This document shows, piece by piece, positions 25,323-34,713 of a stretch of DNA of 45,851 nt. Each line of letters opens with the position of its first letter. Position 1 is the stretch's first letter. Source of the DNA: Candidatus Poribacteria bacterium (GTDB taxonomy: Bacteria; Poribacteria; WGA-4E; WGA-3G); the NCBI GenBank assembly GCA_012271015.1, contig JAAXHD010000012.1:1-45851 (forward strand), written 5' to 3'. The position numbers and the translations under genes are program-made. The notes under the pieces are model-generated. The model did no database searches. It was not told where the DNA came from and worked only from the letters and a program-made list of their open reading frames with translations.

Positions 25323-26603
25323 ATGGAAAAGTTAATCGTCAAAGGTGGTACCCGGCTTCAAGGAACGATTCCAGTCAGCGGTTGTAAAAACGCAGTTCTG
25401 CCTATCGCTGTCGCCGCGGCAATTCTCGGCGATGGGGTCAGTGTACTCCACAACGTACCAAATCTAACAGACGTAAAAACCCTCAGTGCTGTGTTGGAAG
25501 GACTCGGTGCTACAACAAAAATAAAAAAATCCTCGCTCTATATTGAACCCATAAACCACTTACAATACGAAGCCCCTTACGAACTTGTGCGCAAAATGCG
25601 CGCATCTATCTATGTCCTCGGTCCACTCGTGGCGAAATTAGGGAAGGCAAAAGTCTCATTCCCCGGCGGATGTGCCATTGGACCTCGCCCCATCGACTTG
25701 CATATCCGAGGCTTAGAGCACTTAGGTGCAGATGTCACAGTCGAAAGCGGATACATCTACGCACAAGCGGAACGTCTCACGGGTACAGAGATGTACCTCA
25801 TGGGACAGCACGGCCCCAGCGTCGGTGCGACTGCGAATGTTATGATGGCTGCCACTTTGGCTGAAGGCACCACGGTTATCCGTGGGGCGGCACGTGAACC
25901 GCATGTCTCTGATCTCGCCCGCTTCCTCAATGCGATGGGAGCAGATATAGAAGGCATCGGCACTTCTGTCCTGACAATTCACGGCGTCAAGCAACTCCGT
26001 GGAACCGAACACACCGTTATATCCGACGATATTGAGGCTGGTACCTTCATGGTCGCCGGGGCTATTACCAGAGGCGATGTCTACGTCGAAGGTATCACAC
26101 CAGAACAAATTCCCGCCATCTCAGAAACACTCACTGAAGCAGGTATCGAATTAGATTGGGATGACAATGGCGTCCGCGTTACAACACCCCGCGAGATCAG
26201 AGGTATTGATGTCACCACAGAACCTTTCCCCGGCTTTCCGACAGATATGCAGGCACAAATCATGGGATTGCTCTGTCTCGCCGCTGGGACCAGCGTTATT
26301 ACGGAAAACGTACACACGGATCGCTATATCCACGCAGCAGAATTGAATCGGATGGGTGCGGACATCATGCTCGATGGCAGCAAAGCAGTGATTAACGGCG
26401 TCTCCACACTCAGCGGTGCCCCAGTGATGGCTTCCGATCTGCGTGCGGGTGCTGTCCTTGTCGCCGCTGGAATGGCAGCAATCGGCGAAACCATTGTATC
26501 ACGGATCTATCACATCGATCGTGGGTATGAATCTATCGAGGAAAAACTTAACAACGTCGGTGCGAACATCAAAAGAGTCAGAGATAGCGGCGAAGAAGTT
26601 TAA
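25323..26603 (+). CDS. murA: UDP-N-acetylglucosamine 1-carboxyvinyltransferase
   Basis: 426 residues from the ATG at 25323, preceded by AAGGAGAAGG; the GTG at 25296 in the track is upstream of that ribosome binding site. It catalyses the first committed peptidoglycan step, adding enolpyruvate from PEP to UDP-GlcNAc in the cytoplasm. Lys22-Asn23 (GCKNAVLPI) and the active-site cysteine Cys117 (PGGCAIGPRPIDLH) are present, so it is the fosfomycin-sensitive Cys type by residue. EPSP-synthase-like double-domain length is normal. First gene of a run with hisD and the DUF1028 gene. Confidence 0.96.
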   Translation: MEKLIVKGGTRLQGTIPVSGCKNAVLPIAVAAAILGDGVSVLHNVPNLTDVKTLSAVLEGLGATTKIKKSSLYIEPINHLQYEAPYELVRKMRASIYVLGPLVAKLGKAKVSFPGGCAIGPRPIDLHIRGLEHLGADVTVESGYIYAQAERLTGTEMYLMGQHGPSVGATANVMMAATLAEGTTVIRGAAREPHVSDLARFLNAMGADIEGIGTSVLTIHGVKQLRGTEHTVISDDIEAGTFMVAGAITRGDVYVEGITPEQIPAISETLTEAGIELDWDDNGVRVTTPREIRGIDVTTEPFPGFPTDMQAQIMGLLCLAAGTSVITENVHTDRYIHAAELNRMGADIMLDGSKAVINGVSTLSGAPVMASDLRAGAVLVAAGMAAIGETIVSRIYHIDRGYESIEEKLNNVGANIKRVRDSGEEV

Positions 26604-26642
26604 CGATTTTCGTCGCTAACGAAGAGGAAGGATTATCCAAGG

Positions 26643-27941
26643 ATGTTACAAATTGTCGAGACAGGGACCCAAGAAGCTGAGGATTTTCTCTCAAAGTTGA
26701 AGGCACGCGGTAAGTTAACAGATGAAGGTATCTTAAAGGTAGTCCGGCGTATTTTGAGTGATGTGCAAGCGGAAGGGGATAAAGCGGTTGTCCGATATAC
26801 TCGCAAACTCGACGCATCCCGTATCTCAGTAAAGGAACTAAAGGTATCACGGGAAGAATTTGGGGAAGCGTATTTAGAAGTACCCTCTGAATTTATAGAC
26901 GCAATCACGCATGCGAGAACAAACATCGAAAGATTCCACGAGAAACAGTTACGAAGTTCATGGATGTCAACAGAACCCAACGGCGTACTGCTCGGACATC
27001 TGATTCGACCGCTAAGGCGTGTCGGTGTTTGTGTTCCAGCGATCAGCCAACTTCTCGTCTCTTCCTTGCTGATGAACGTCATCCCCGCGACCGTTGCGGG
27101 TGTTGAAGAAATCGCTGTCTGCATCCCTCCGATGCGGAATCGAGAGATTAACCCTTATATGCTGGTTGCCGCCGCAGAATGTGGTATCCAAGAAATCTAC
27201 AAATGTGGCGGAGCACAAGCCGTCGCCGCAATGGCATACGGCACGAAAACGATTCCATCTGTCGATAAAATTGTCGGACCCGGGAACCTCTATGTCCAAT
27301 TTTCCAAGAAAGAGGTATATGGACATGTGGATATAGACAAATTAGCGGGTCCCAGCGAAATCCTTGTCATCGCCGACAACACAGCTGACCCAGATTACGT
27401 TGCCGCAGATCTCATCTCACAAGCAGAACACAAAGCTGATTCCGCCGCAATCCTGATCACCCCTTCACTTGGGTTCGCCGAACAGGTCAAATCTGCGATC
27501 GAGGTTCAGGGTGAATCCCTACCTCGCCGCGACGAACTTACAGAGGCATTTGCGAACTTCGGTGCCGCGTTTATCACCTCAGACCTACCGGAGGCGTTCA
27601 CCCTCGCCAACGAAATCGCCCCGGAACATCTTGAACTTCACATCGAAAACCCATTCGATTGGCTCGGAGATGTGCATAACGCGGGGGCTATCCTCATAGG
27701 TCCCTATTCGCCAGAAGCCGTCGGAGATTACATTGCAGGACCAAACCATGTCTTGCCTACAGGTACAGCCGCACGCTATGCCTCACCACTCAGCGTTGAC
27801 GATTTCCTAAAGAAGTCAAGTCTCATCTCATACACCAAGGCGGCTTTAGAGGAAGTCACACCAGCAGTTGTTAAACTGGCTGAGGTGGAAGGACTCGAAG
27901 GGCACGCTGCCGCTATGAAAATCCGATTTGAAGAAGATTAA
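26643..27941 (+). CDS. hisD: Histidinol dehydrogenase
   Basis: 432 residues, the normal HisD length. It catalyses the last two steps of histidine synthesis, oxidising L-histidinol to histidine with two NAD. Signatures: KIVGPGNLYVQ, LAGPSEILVIAD, the zinc-ligand region DLISQAEHKADSAA, the catalytic APEHLELH and AGPNHVLPTG. It starts 39 bases after murA; other his genes are not in the window. The murA-hisD arrangement occurs in several phyla. Confidence 0.94.
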   Translation: MLQIVETGTQEAEDFLSKLKARGKLTDEGILKVVRRILSDVQAEGDKAVVRYTRKLDASRISVKELKVSREEFGEAYLEVPSEFIDAITHARTNIERFHEKQLRSSWMSTEPNGVLLGHLIRPLRRVGVCVPAISQLLVSSLLMNVIPATVAGVEEIAVCIPPMRNREINPYMLVAAAECGIQEIYKCGGAQAVAAMAYGTKTIPSVDKIVGPGNLYVQFSKKEVYGHVDIDKLAGPSEILVIADNTADPDYVAADLISQAEHKADSAAILITPSLGFAEQVKSAIEVQGESLPRRDELTEAFANFGAAFITSDLPEAFTLANEIAPEHLELHIENPFDWLGDVHNAGAILIGPYSPEAVGDYIAGPNHVLPTGTAARYASPLSVDDFLKKSSLISYTKAALEEVTPAVVKLAEVEGLEGHAAAMKIRFEED

Positions 27942-27973
27942 GCCCACCTTGTTCCAATAGGAGACCCATCAAA

Positions 27974-28684
27974 ATGTTTCTCATTCCCCTGAGTCTGCTG
28001 TTCCACCTTTCCGATCCCGACGTATCCCATGAGAGAGCCGTTCTGCCTTCTGTTGCGACGTTCTCGATTGTCGGATATGACGCAGAAACCGGTGCTCTTG
28101 GAATCGCCGTGCAATCCAAATTTTTCGCTGTTGGTTCGGTGGTCCCATGGGCACAAGCAGGCGTTGGGGCGATTGCAACCCAATCGTATGCAAACACGAC
28201 TTACGGACCTAACGGTTTAAAACTCCTTAAAAGTGGACTCTCCGCCGAACAGACTTTGGAACGACTCATTGCAGATGATCCGGGGCATGCGACGCGACAG
28301 GTAGGCATCGTGGATGCGAAGGGCAATGTCGCTAACTATACAGGTGATGAATGTAACGAGTGGGCAGGTGCCATCTCAGGGCAGCATTACACAGCTCAAG
28401 GCAACATCCTCGCTGGTGAAGCGGTCGTCAAGAGGATGGGCAAAGCATTTGAGGAAACAGATGGTGAACTGGCGGATAAATTAATGGCAGCACTCTTCGC
28501 AGGGCAAGAAGCAGGAGGCGACACACGCGGACAACAGTCAGCCGCTCTGCTCGTCGTTCAAGAAGGTAGTGGCTACGGCGGGTTCAATGATCGGTACATC
28601 AATCTACGGGTGGACGATGCCGAGAAGCCGATCGAAGAACTCCAGAGGCTCTTAGAAATCCACAAAAAATTAGTGTCCCGGTAA
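27974..28684 (+). CDS. DUF1028 family protein
   Basis: 236 residues. The beginning (MFLIPLSLLFHLSDPDVSHERA) is weakly signal-like; the DUF1028 domain starts at about residue 29 with TFSIVGYDAETGALGIAVQSKFFAVG and continues with QSYANTTYGPNGL, and DPGHATRQVGIVDAKG. The fold is Ntn-hydrolase-like in known members, but the reaction is unproven. Follows hisD by 32 bases. Confidence 0.85.
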   Translation: MFLIPLSLLFHLSDPDVSHERAVLPSVATFSIVGYDAETGALGIAVQSKFFAVGSVVPWAQAGVGAIATQSYANTTYGPNGLKLLKSGLSAEQTLERLIADDPGHATRQVGIVDAKGNVANYTGDECNEWAGAISGQHYTAQGNILAGEAVVKRMGKAFEETDGELADKLMAALFAGQEAGGDTRGQQSAALLVVQEGSGYGGFNDRYINLRVDDAEKPIEELQRLLEIHKKLVSR

Positions 28685-28786
28685 TCCCACCTTTTTCGCT
28701 CCCGACTTTTAGTGATCAGACCCCTTTAATAAAGGGAAGAGCCCCCCAGGAACCTCCACTGACTGCTGAAGACTGACAACTGATGG

Positions 28787-29257
28787 CTATTCAATCGATT
28801 CATCTAACACAAGTAGCGGACGTTTAAAACGCGAACGAATACCGTTTGCTGTGGCTAAGACGACCGGTGCACTTATAATCCGACGTTCCAACTTCCGCTT
28901 TCCGGGCATATCGCTGATAATAATCCCTATCAGTATTGTCAAAACACCTTGTCCGGGTAAGGGTATCTGAATAATCCCCACCACAACAAGTACGACTGCC
29001 AGCAGATTTTTTAAGCACTTCATACCTATCCGTAAAACGGGGTGCCTGATGCGACTCGTCCGCCTATTAGCCAAGAAATAGTCAGGTGGCAAGTAAGCAA
29101 TAACCAGCGTGCAAAAGAGGATGCTAACGATAAAACTCGCTACAGAGACACCAATCAGCATCACTCCATACGCCTTTAGCCATTCAAAGAGAAAGTAACT
29201 GTAAGATTTTAACATGTCTATAAACGCCAAAAAAGTCTGAACTTGATCACAATTCAT
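28787..29257 (-). CDS. Small membrane protein, PGPGW-type
   Basis: 156 residues with two strong hydrophobic stretches (about 33-57 and 85-118). The second contains IPLPGQGVLTILIGI, close to the PGPG-containing helix of the putative transmembrane PGPGW family. The ATG overlaps the stop of the SDR gene (ATGA), so translation is coupled. Function unknown. Confidence 0.65.
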   Translation of the reverse strand: MNCDQVQTFLAFIDMLKSYSYFLFEWLKAYGVMLIGVSVASFIVSILFCTLVIAYLPPDYFLANRRTSRIRHPVLRIGMKCLKNLLAVVLVVVGIIQIPLPGQGVLTILIGIIISDMPGKRKLERRIISAPVVLATANGIRSRFKRPLLVLDESIE

Positions 29258-30027
29258 CGACGCGAAACAGCTCCCCCGTCAACAGTCATAATATCACCGC
29301 TAATATAAGCGGCTTCATCAGAGGCAAGAAACAACACTGCGCCGATATAGTCCCACACCGTTGCCCCTCGTTCAAGCGGAGGCGCGTCCGGTGAAGCAGT
29401 CGGTAAATCCGGTAGGGTGTCATCTTCAGGGAGATTTTGTGAAGCATTCATACCGGTGGGTGCGCCGCCTCCCGGTGCGACAGCATTCACCGTTATGCCA
29501 TGCGGACGAAGCTCCAGTGCCAGACTTCGCGTGAGCCGATTCAGGGCGGCTTTACTCACACAATAACTCAGAACACCGACGTGAGATTCCTCGGCAAAAA
29601 TAGAAGAGTTGTTAATGATACGTCCACGTATGTCTTGAGCTATCATCACTTGAGCGACCGCCTGCGCACATAGCAAACATCCCTTCACATTCACAGCCAT
29701 CACCTTGTCAAACAGTTCCGGTGTTACCTCAAGCAACGGCTGTCGCCCCAGAATTCCTGCATTATTGAAGAGAATATCGATCCGTTTAAATGTCTGCACT
29801 GCAATCTCAACGGTTTCCTGGACTTCCTCAGGCGCGGTGACATCTAATGCAACCGCAATAGCCTTTCCACCCGCAGCGCGGACTTCAGCGGCGACAGCAT
29901 CTGCGCTTCTTCCACCTGCAACAACGACGGAGGCACCCTCACGAGCGAACGCCAAACACGCCGCTCTCCCAATACCTAACGGTCCACCGCCACCTGTTAC
30001 GAATGCGACTTTGTTCTCAAAACGCAT
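29254..30027 (-). CDS. Short-chain dehydrogenase/reductase
   Basis: 257 residues of a classical SDR. The cofactor motif is TGGGGPLGIGR (11-21), NNAG at 88-91, and the catalytic Ser141/142, Tyr155 and Lys159 (NNSSIF, SYCVSKAA) are present. The end, ISGDIMTVDGGAVSRR, is typical. An AAGGGGAG ribosome binding site precedes the ATG. Substrate unknown. Co-transcribed with the small membrane protein. Confidence 0.9.
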   Translation of the reverse strand: MRFENKVAFVTGGGGPLGIGRAACLAFAREGASVVVAGGRSADAVAAEVRAAGGKAIAVALDVTAPEEVQETVEIAVQTFKRIDILFNNAGILGRQPLLEVTPELFDKVMAVNVKGCLLCAQAVAQVMIAQDIRGRIINNSSIFAEESHVGVLSYCVSKAALNRLTRSLALELRPHGITVNAVAPGGGAPTGMNASQNLPEDDTLPDLPTASPDAPPLERGATVWDYIGAVLFLASDEAAYISGDIMTVDGGAVSRR

Positions 30028-30142
30028 CGATTTCTCCCCTTTCAGACAATTCCTGTTCTTCGTTCCTCATGTGTTATAACCTGAGTTGCTACCTATAGAA
30101 AATCCTTCAGTTTTCTGTGAAAGTTGAAGCATTCAGCAGATT

Positions 30143-30164
30143 GGCGAGGTTAGAAAACCTCGCC
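30143..30164. repeat. Short palindromic repeat, GGCGAGGTT type
   Basis: GGCGAGGTT-AGAA-AACCTCGCC, perfect 9-bp stem followed by AGCGGGAATGGCGGG. It lies in the gene-free stretch 30028-30493, in which I otherwise see only the promoter below. Confidence 0.7.
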
Positions 30165-30391
30165 AGCGGGAATGGCGGGTTTTCGTTCCTATTGAAATTT
30201 AAACTTATTTTCATAATTCACCATAAACAGTGATAGAGCTTTCCGAATGTTCTGCACAAATGGTGTTTTTCAAGTTTAGGGAGCAACTTGGATTATTATA
30301 ACATTTTATCACATCGTCCATTTTTTATGCAAAGTTTCACACGATTTAAAGTAGAAAAAAAGTGGTCATCTCAGCGCACGATAAATTTCCC

Positions 30392-30420
30392 TTGACAAAT
30401 ACTAATGAAAACACTATTAT
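30392..30420 (+). promoter_or_regulatory. Strong sigma70-type promoter of the beta-propeller gene
   Basis: TTGACA at 30392-30397, exactly 17 bases, TATTAT at 30415-30420. It leaves about a 65-base leader before the start codon. Confidence 0.7.
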
Positions 30421-30493
30421 AGTTAGCGTGGTAGCGTAAAATGTTGAAATTCGGGCATAATTTCACGTTTCATGAAGGAAAAAGGGAACTTAT

Positions 30494-32023
30494 ATGGTGG
30501 AACACCCCTCAAAAGCGATCCGCTGGTGGCCCCTTTGGGTGGTCATCATTTTAGCTATTTTAGGTACGTTGGTGACATGGATTTGGGACGCGGGCCATCG
30601 CCAAGACAAGATTCTTTTAACAACTATGATTGTCATCGGCACAATCATTTTGGGTATATTATGGCTGTTATTCTTCTCAGAGATGAGATGGCGGTTTAGG
30701 TTACTTGTGCTTACGGTGATCGTCTTGGGCGTTTTCCTCAGCAATAATCTATTCCAATTCAAAGGTTTCAGCGGTGATCTCGTCCCGATATTTGAATGGC
30801 GTTGGCAAGAGGGTCAAACTGCCGTTCAATTCAATTCTGAAAACCTGTCAGTCCCCCAAATGTCCATCACGGACTATCCACAATACCTCGGACAACATCG
30901 AAATGGTGTCATATCTACCACGAAGTTGAACCTTGATTGGGAATCCGCCCCACCGAAGTTAGTATGGCGGCGACCTATTGGCGCAGCGTGGTCAGGATTC
31001 GCAATTGCCGGGAACTCAGCGATTACGCAAGAACAGGAAGGCGCCTGGGAAAAAGTGGTCTGTTATGCGTTACATACCGGCGACGTAAAGTGGAGTCACC
31101 AAGACCGAGCGAGATACAACACATCTCTTGCGGGTCTCGGACCGCGAGCAACACCAACAATTTCTGGCAACAGAGTTTATACCCTCGGTTCAACAGGGAT
31201 TCTCAATTGTCTCGACTTTGAAACCGGAGAACAACTCTGGACGACTAATATCTTTGAAGAGCACACGGCAGACGCCCCCACTTGGGGCGTAAGTATTTCG
31301 CCACTCGCTATCGGTGAACTCGTTGTCGTCAGTGCCGGCGGCGCAGTTGCATATCACAGAGAGACCGGCGAAGTTGCTTGGATCGGATACCGGACCAAGA
31401 GCGGTTACAGTTCACCCTTCCTCACGACCCTCGCGGGTGTAGAGCAAATCGTGATTTTTAACCAAGGTCTCGTCACTGCACATGATCCATTGAGCGGTGA
31501 ACTTTTATGGATGCAACCGTGGCCCACCGCGGTGGAATGTGTATCGCAACCCGTCCCGCTATCCGATGACAAGCTTCTGGTCTCAAGCGGCTATGGTGTC
31601 GGTGCTAAACTGTTCCAAATTTCTCGTAACCTAACAGGTGAATTCAACGTCTCTACTATATGGGAGACGATATATCTAAAAGCCAAATTCACGAACATCA
31701 TCTACTACAACAACTATCTGTATGGATTGGACGATGGGATTTTTGCCTGTGTAAACCCAGCCGATGGCACACGTCAATGGAAACGCGGTCGATATGGACA
31801 TGGACAGACCCTCCTGATTTCCGATGTTCTCCTCGTTCTGACCGAATCCGGCGAAGTTGTACTCGTAGATCCCAACCCAGACACCCATATAGAACACGCA
31901 CGCTTCGCAGCAATAAAGGGTAAAGCGTGGAACACCCCCGCTCTTGCTGGTGATTATCTTCTCGTTCGAAGCGATCGCGAGGCGGCGTGCTATCAGTTAC
32001 CAACGATTAATACCGAATATTAA
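30494..32023 (+). CDS. Membrane-anchored PQQ-type beta-propeller protein
   Basis: 509 residues. Three hydrophobic helices at the N-terminus (about 12-33, 42-60, 70-87) are followed by an extracytoplasmic propeller with repeated strands of the form ALHTGDVKWSHQD, LDFETGEQLWTTN, YHRETGEVAWIGY, HDPLSGELLWMQP and VNPADGTRQWKRG. These are PQQ-dehydrogenase-like repeats, but no dehydrogenase calcium/PQQ residues or cytochrome motif are apparent, so this is a scaffold/binding-type propeller rather than a proven enzyme. First gene of a probable run with the serine hydrolase (81 bases apart) and the unknown protein. Confidence 0.85.
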   Translation: MVEHPSKAIRWWPLWVVIILAILGTLVTWIWDAGHRQDKILLTTMIVIGTIILGILWLLFFSEMRWRFRLLVLTVIVLGVFLSNNLFQFKGFSGDLVPIFEWRWQEGQTAVQFNSENLSVPQMSITDYPQYLGQHRNGVISTTKLNLDWESAPPKLVWRRPIGAAWSGFAIAGNSAITQEQEGAWEKVVCYALHTGDVKWSHQDRARYNTSLAGLGPRATPTISGNRVYTLGSTGILNCLDFETGEQLWTTNIFEEHTADAPTWGVSISPLAIGELVVVSAGGAVAYHRETGEVAWIGYRTKSGYSSPFLTTLAGVEQIVIFNQGLVTAHDPLSGELLWMQPWPTAVECVSQPVPLSDDKLLVSSGYGVGAKLFQISRNLTGEFNVSTIWETIYLKAKFTNIIYYNNYLYGLDDGIFACVNPADGTRQWKRGRYGHGQTLLISDVLLVLTESGEVVLVDPNPDTHIEHARFAAIKGKAWNTPALAGDYLLVRSDREAACYQLPTINTEY

Positions 32024-32104
32024 TTCCCACATTGAGTGATCCACAACTCAGCTGTATACTCGCACTTATAAATAACTCGCCCTTCACCCGTTAGGGAAAC
32101 AAGC

Positions 32105-33064
32105 ATGAGAAAGGAAATAGACGACAGAATGCTTAGATATATCCATAAATTATACCCTCTCGTCATCTGTTGTACGATCGCGTTATTATTTCCGATAGAT
32201 AGCGCGACAGCCGGAAAATATTGGAGCATCCCAAGTAAACTCCGAGGAACGATTGATTCGCCTTTGGAAGCAAGTTTTGAACTCTATGTCAAAAACCGGC
32301 GGAGTCGCCGGATCCTGTCAACAACAGATCGGACGAGTTTCGTCGTCTATGACATTTCAAAAAATAAAAAACTGGTATCGATCAACGAAGATCGGCAAAT
32401 GATGGCAGCCTCACTGATTAAGAATTTCGTTATGCTCGCCTACTTTCACGAAGTTAGACACGGCAGGCAAGCCCACACTGCTATAAATAGGGGACACCTG
32501 ACAGCAATGATCCAGCGGAGTTCAAATCCATCAACAAACTACTTTATTCGATTACTCGGCGGACCGGCGCAGGTAACTCGGATACTGAAAGGCAATTATC
32601 CGTATTTTAAGCAGACCCGAATTGTTGAATACATACCCGCCAGCGGACGGACTTACAAGAATATGACATCTGCTCGTGATCTCGGCACGTTTTTTCTACG
32701 TCTCTGGCAAGGAAGGCTCCCTCATTCTGAAAAAATGAAGTGGTATTTCAAACTCAAAAATGGGGACTATATTTTTAAGAAAACCTATATCCCATCATCG
32801 GTGACGGTTTACAACAAAACAGGTACTGTTTACGGTTTGGTAGGAGACGGCGGTATATTAGTGTTTCGAGACCCCCGCGGAAAACTGAGACCTTATGTTT
32901 TTATTGGATTGATGGAGGACAGAACCAAAACGAACCGAAGAAATCGCTGGCAGTCTTTTGCGAAGTGGAGAAACCAGCGCACCTATATTTTGCGGCGACT
33001 CTCAGAACGCGCCTATAAGTATATCTACGAAAACCACTACGGCGGTAGACTCGCCCGCCGTTAA
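32105..33064 (+). CDS. Class-A beta-lactamase-like serine hydrolase
   Basis: 319 residues. A hydrophobic export signal lies at about 16-35. Penicillin-recognising-enzyme motifs: S103-x-x-K106 (AASLIKN), SxN at 139-141 (RSSNPSTNY) and KTG at 237-239 (YNKTGTVYG). The active site is therefore complete for acylation. A class-A deacylating glutamate cannot be assigned with confidence, so it may be a DD-peptidase-like or cell-wall enzyme rather than a resistance beta-lactamase. The N-terminus may start at the ATG at 32132, which gives a more normal signal peptide. Confidence 0.8.
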   Translation: MRKEIDDRMLRYIHKLYPLVICCTIALLFPIDSATAGKYWSIPSKLRGTIDSPLEASFELYVKNRRSRRILSTTDRTSFVVYDISKNKKLVSINEDRQMMAASLIKNFVMLAYFHEVRHGRQAHTAINRGHLTAMIQRSSNPSTNYFIRLLGGPAQVTRILKGNYPYFKQTRIVEYIPASGRTYKNMTSARDLGTFFLRLWQGRLPHSEKMKWYFKLKNGDYIFKKTYIPSSVTVYNKTGTVYGLVGDGGILVFRDPRGKLRPYVFIGLMEDRTKTNRRNRWQSFAKWRNQRTYILRRLSERAYKYIYENHYGGRLARR

Positions 33065-33083
33065 TTGCTGTAAGGGAGCCTCC

Positions 33084-33740
33084 ATGCGACGCATTGTTGA
33101 CATCGGTAGACGCATTGAACTCATACCCATTGACCCACACTTCCACGATATTACCATCGGACTCTATCGCCAGCAAATTGCCGATCCAACGACTGGAACG
33201 GATTTCCCCGCTTTCCTTGTTCATACCTATAGCCAGACGACAGGCGTTACCGAGAGAATTGCAGAAATCACACGAACAATGCAAACACTCGGTGGTATGC
33301 TCAAAACCCCCGAAGGTCTGCTCTACTTCCCTTGCAAAGATCCCCACGAAGCCGCATGCCGTCGCGTTTTCTTGGAGGCATGTAAGTTCGCATCAAATAC
33401 CCATACCGAACCACGCCCTTTAAACATACTGGATAGGAAATCCAAACTCACCATCACCGTCGATTCAATAGGAAACGGTATCTATCAGGTCAGTACAAAC
33501 GGTGAAGGCAGAGGGGCAGCACGGCGGATCTCAGCGATTGCCGGCGGCTTGATGAAATTGGGCGAGATGGAAGAGGTCGAAACCGATAACAACGATACCG
33601 TTCGCTTTGCCTGTGGGCATTCCCATGATGCACTTATCGGACTCCTGCTGATTCGTGCCCCAAACGTCAGGATCACCCTGCGCGAAGACGAGATGAGTGC
33701 TTCACGAGGGGTCCTATCCGCTCCGAGCCAACAGACCTAA
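33084..33740 (+). CDS. Unknown protein
   Basis: 218 residues from the ATG at 33084, which has an AAGGGAG ribosome binding site; the track start at 32958 would overlap the serine hydrolase by more than 100 bases. No signal peptide or membrane segment. Notable are a histidine-rich start (DPHFHDITIGLYRQ) and GHSHDALIGLLLIRAPNV near the end. No family recognised. It follows the serine hydrolase by 19 bases, so it is probably in the same transcript. Confidence 0.65.
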   Translation: MRRIVDIGRRIELIPIDPHFHDITIGLYRQQIADPTTGTDFPAFLVHTYSQTTGVTERIAEITRTMQTLGGMLKTPEGLLYFPCKDPHEAACRRVFLEACKFASNTHTEPRPLNILDRKSKLTITVDSIGNGIYQVSTNGEGRGAARRISAIAGGLMKLGEMEEVETDNNDTVRFACGHSHDALIGLLLIRAPNVRITLREDEMSASRGVLSAPSQQT

Positions 33741-33887
33741 AACTCTGTTTGTAGTAGGGAGACCATGCGCAAGTCGCGTGTGGACTTGCGGGACAATGCC
33801 CGTTTGGAACCTGCCATAAATCACACGACTACGAACCTCCCCTAAACGGACTTCATCCGCCCTTTTGAACTCCGTTTCTTGTTTCTC

Positions 33888-33916
33888 TGGAAATTAAAAT
33901 GGATCTGTGGTATTAT
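33888..33916 (+). promoter_or_regulatory. Possible promoter of the selenoprotein-containing operon
   Basis: TGGAAA at 33888-33893, 17 bases, TATTAT at 33911-33916. A GCAAGTC/GACTTGC hairpin lies upstream at about 33769-33790. Confidence 0.4.
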
Positions 33917-33951
33917 TGCAGATAGTTATTCTTCGCGGAAGAGGAATTCGG

Positions 33952-34701
33952 ATGAATCTGTTCTTTAGAGTCTCATCTACAATAATAGCAGTCTTACTCA
34001 CGATCCATATCACAGGCTGCGAGAGTTCCAATGACGACGAAGAAGTTCCAGTCGTAGTATTCATTAGCGCGATCCCAGCAGACGGTGAGATCCCAGCAGA
34101 TGGAACCATCACGCTTAACTTTGACAAAACACCCAGAGGCGTAACAGTCCGAGCAAGTAATGGAAAAATAGGTAAAACTACCATCTCCACGAAAACCGTT
34201 ACGATCATCGGACCCTTCACGCAAGGTGAACTTGCTCTCACGATCACCTGGGCAGATGGTGAGCAAACGCTCAACTATACCGTCACCGCTCCCGATTCGA
34301 GCACCTCTATAGACATCGAAGAAACTATTGAAGAACTGGAGCCGGAGCCGAAGCCGCAACTGACGAAGTCTCCATTTAACGTCACTGACGCAAACTTCAC
34401 AGAACTGGTCATGGAATCCGAGTCACCCGTTGTGGTGTATTTCTGGGCAGACTGGTGCCCACCCTGCAAATGGATGGCACCTATTATCAAGGAGGTCGCC
34501 TCCGAAAATGAGAAAACCTTCCTTATCGCGCAGTTAGACACCGACAGAAATCGACAAACAACCATAAAATATCGGATTGAAGCGATTCCGACTTTTATCG
34601 TGTTCCGAGATGAAAAAATAATTGGACGATTCGTAGGTGGAATGCAGAAAGCAGGTCTTCTTCACCACATTGGTCAAGCAATAAACAATCAAGGAAATTG
34701 A
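33952..34701 (+). CDS. Lipoprotein with Ig-like domain and CPPC thioredoxin domain
   Basis: 249 residues from the ATG at 33952 (AGAGGA upstream); the track start adds 15 unlikely residues. The lipobox HITGC places the lipidated cysteine at residue 23. Residues about 33-112 form an Ig-like module (VFISAIPADGEIPADGTITLNF...LTITWADGEQTLNYTV) identical in layout to the three repeats of the gene at 36390. A linker rich in Glu/Pro leads to a thioredoxin domain (about 143-249) with WADWCPPCKWMAP (Cys169, Cys172) and cis-proline EAIPTF. It should be a periplasmic or surface thiol-disulfide oxidoreductase. It is the cysteine-containing paralogue of the two TGA-containing genes downstream and heads their operon. 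Confidence 0.9.
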   Translation: MNLFFRVSSTIIAVLLTIHITGCESSNDDEEVPVVVFISAIPADGEIPADGTITLNFDKTPRGVTVRASNGKIGKTTISTKTVTIIGPFTQGELALTITWADGEQTLNYTVTAPDSSTSIDIEETIEELEPEPKPQLTKSPFNVTDANFTELVMESESPVVVYFWADWCPPCKWMAPIIKEVASENEKTFLIAQLDTDRNRQTTIKYRIEAIPTFIVFRDEKIIGRFVGGMQKAGLLHHIGQAINNQGN

Positions 34702-34713
34702 AGGAATTTAAGG

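Noticed and set aside
32958-33740. Long form of the unknown protein starting at 32958
   Set aside because: It would overlap the serine hydrolase by over 100 bases; the ATG at 33084 has a good ribosome binding site.
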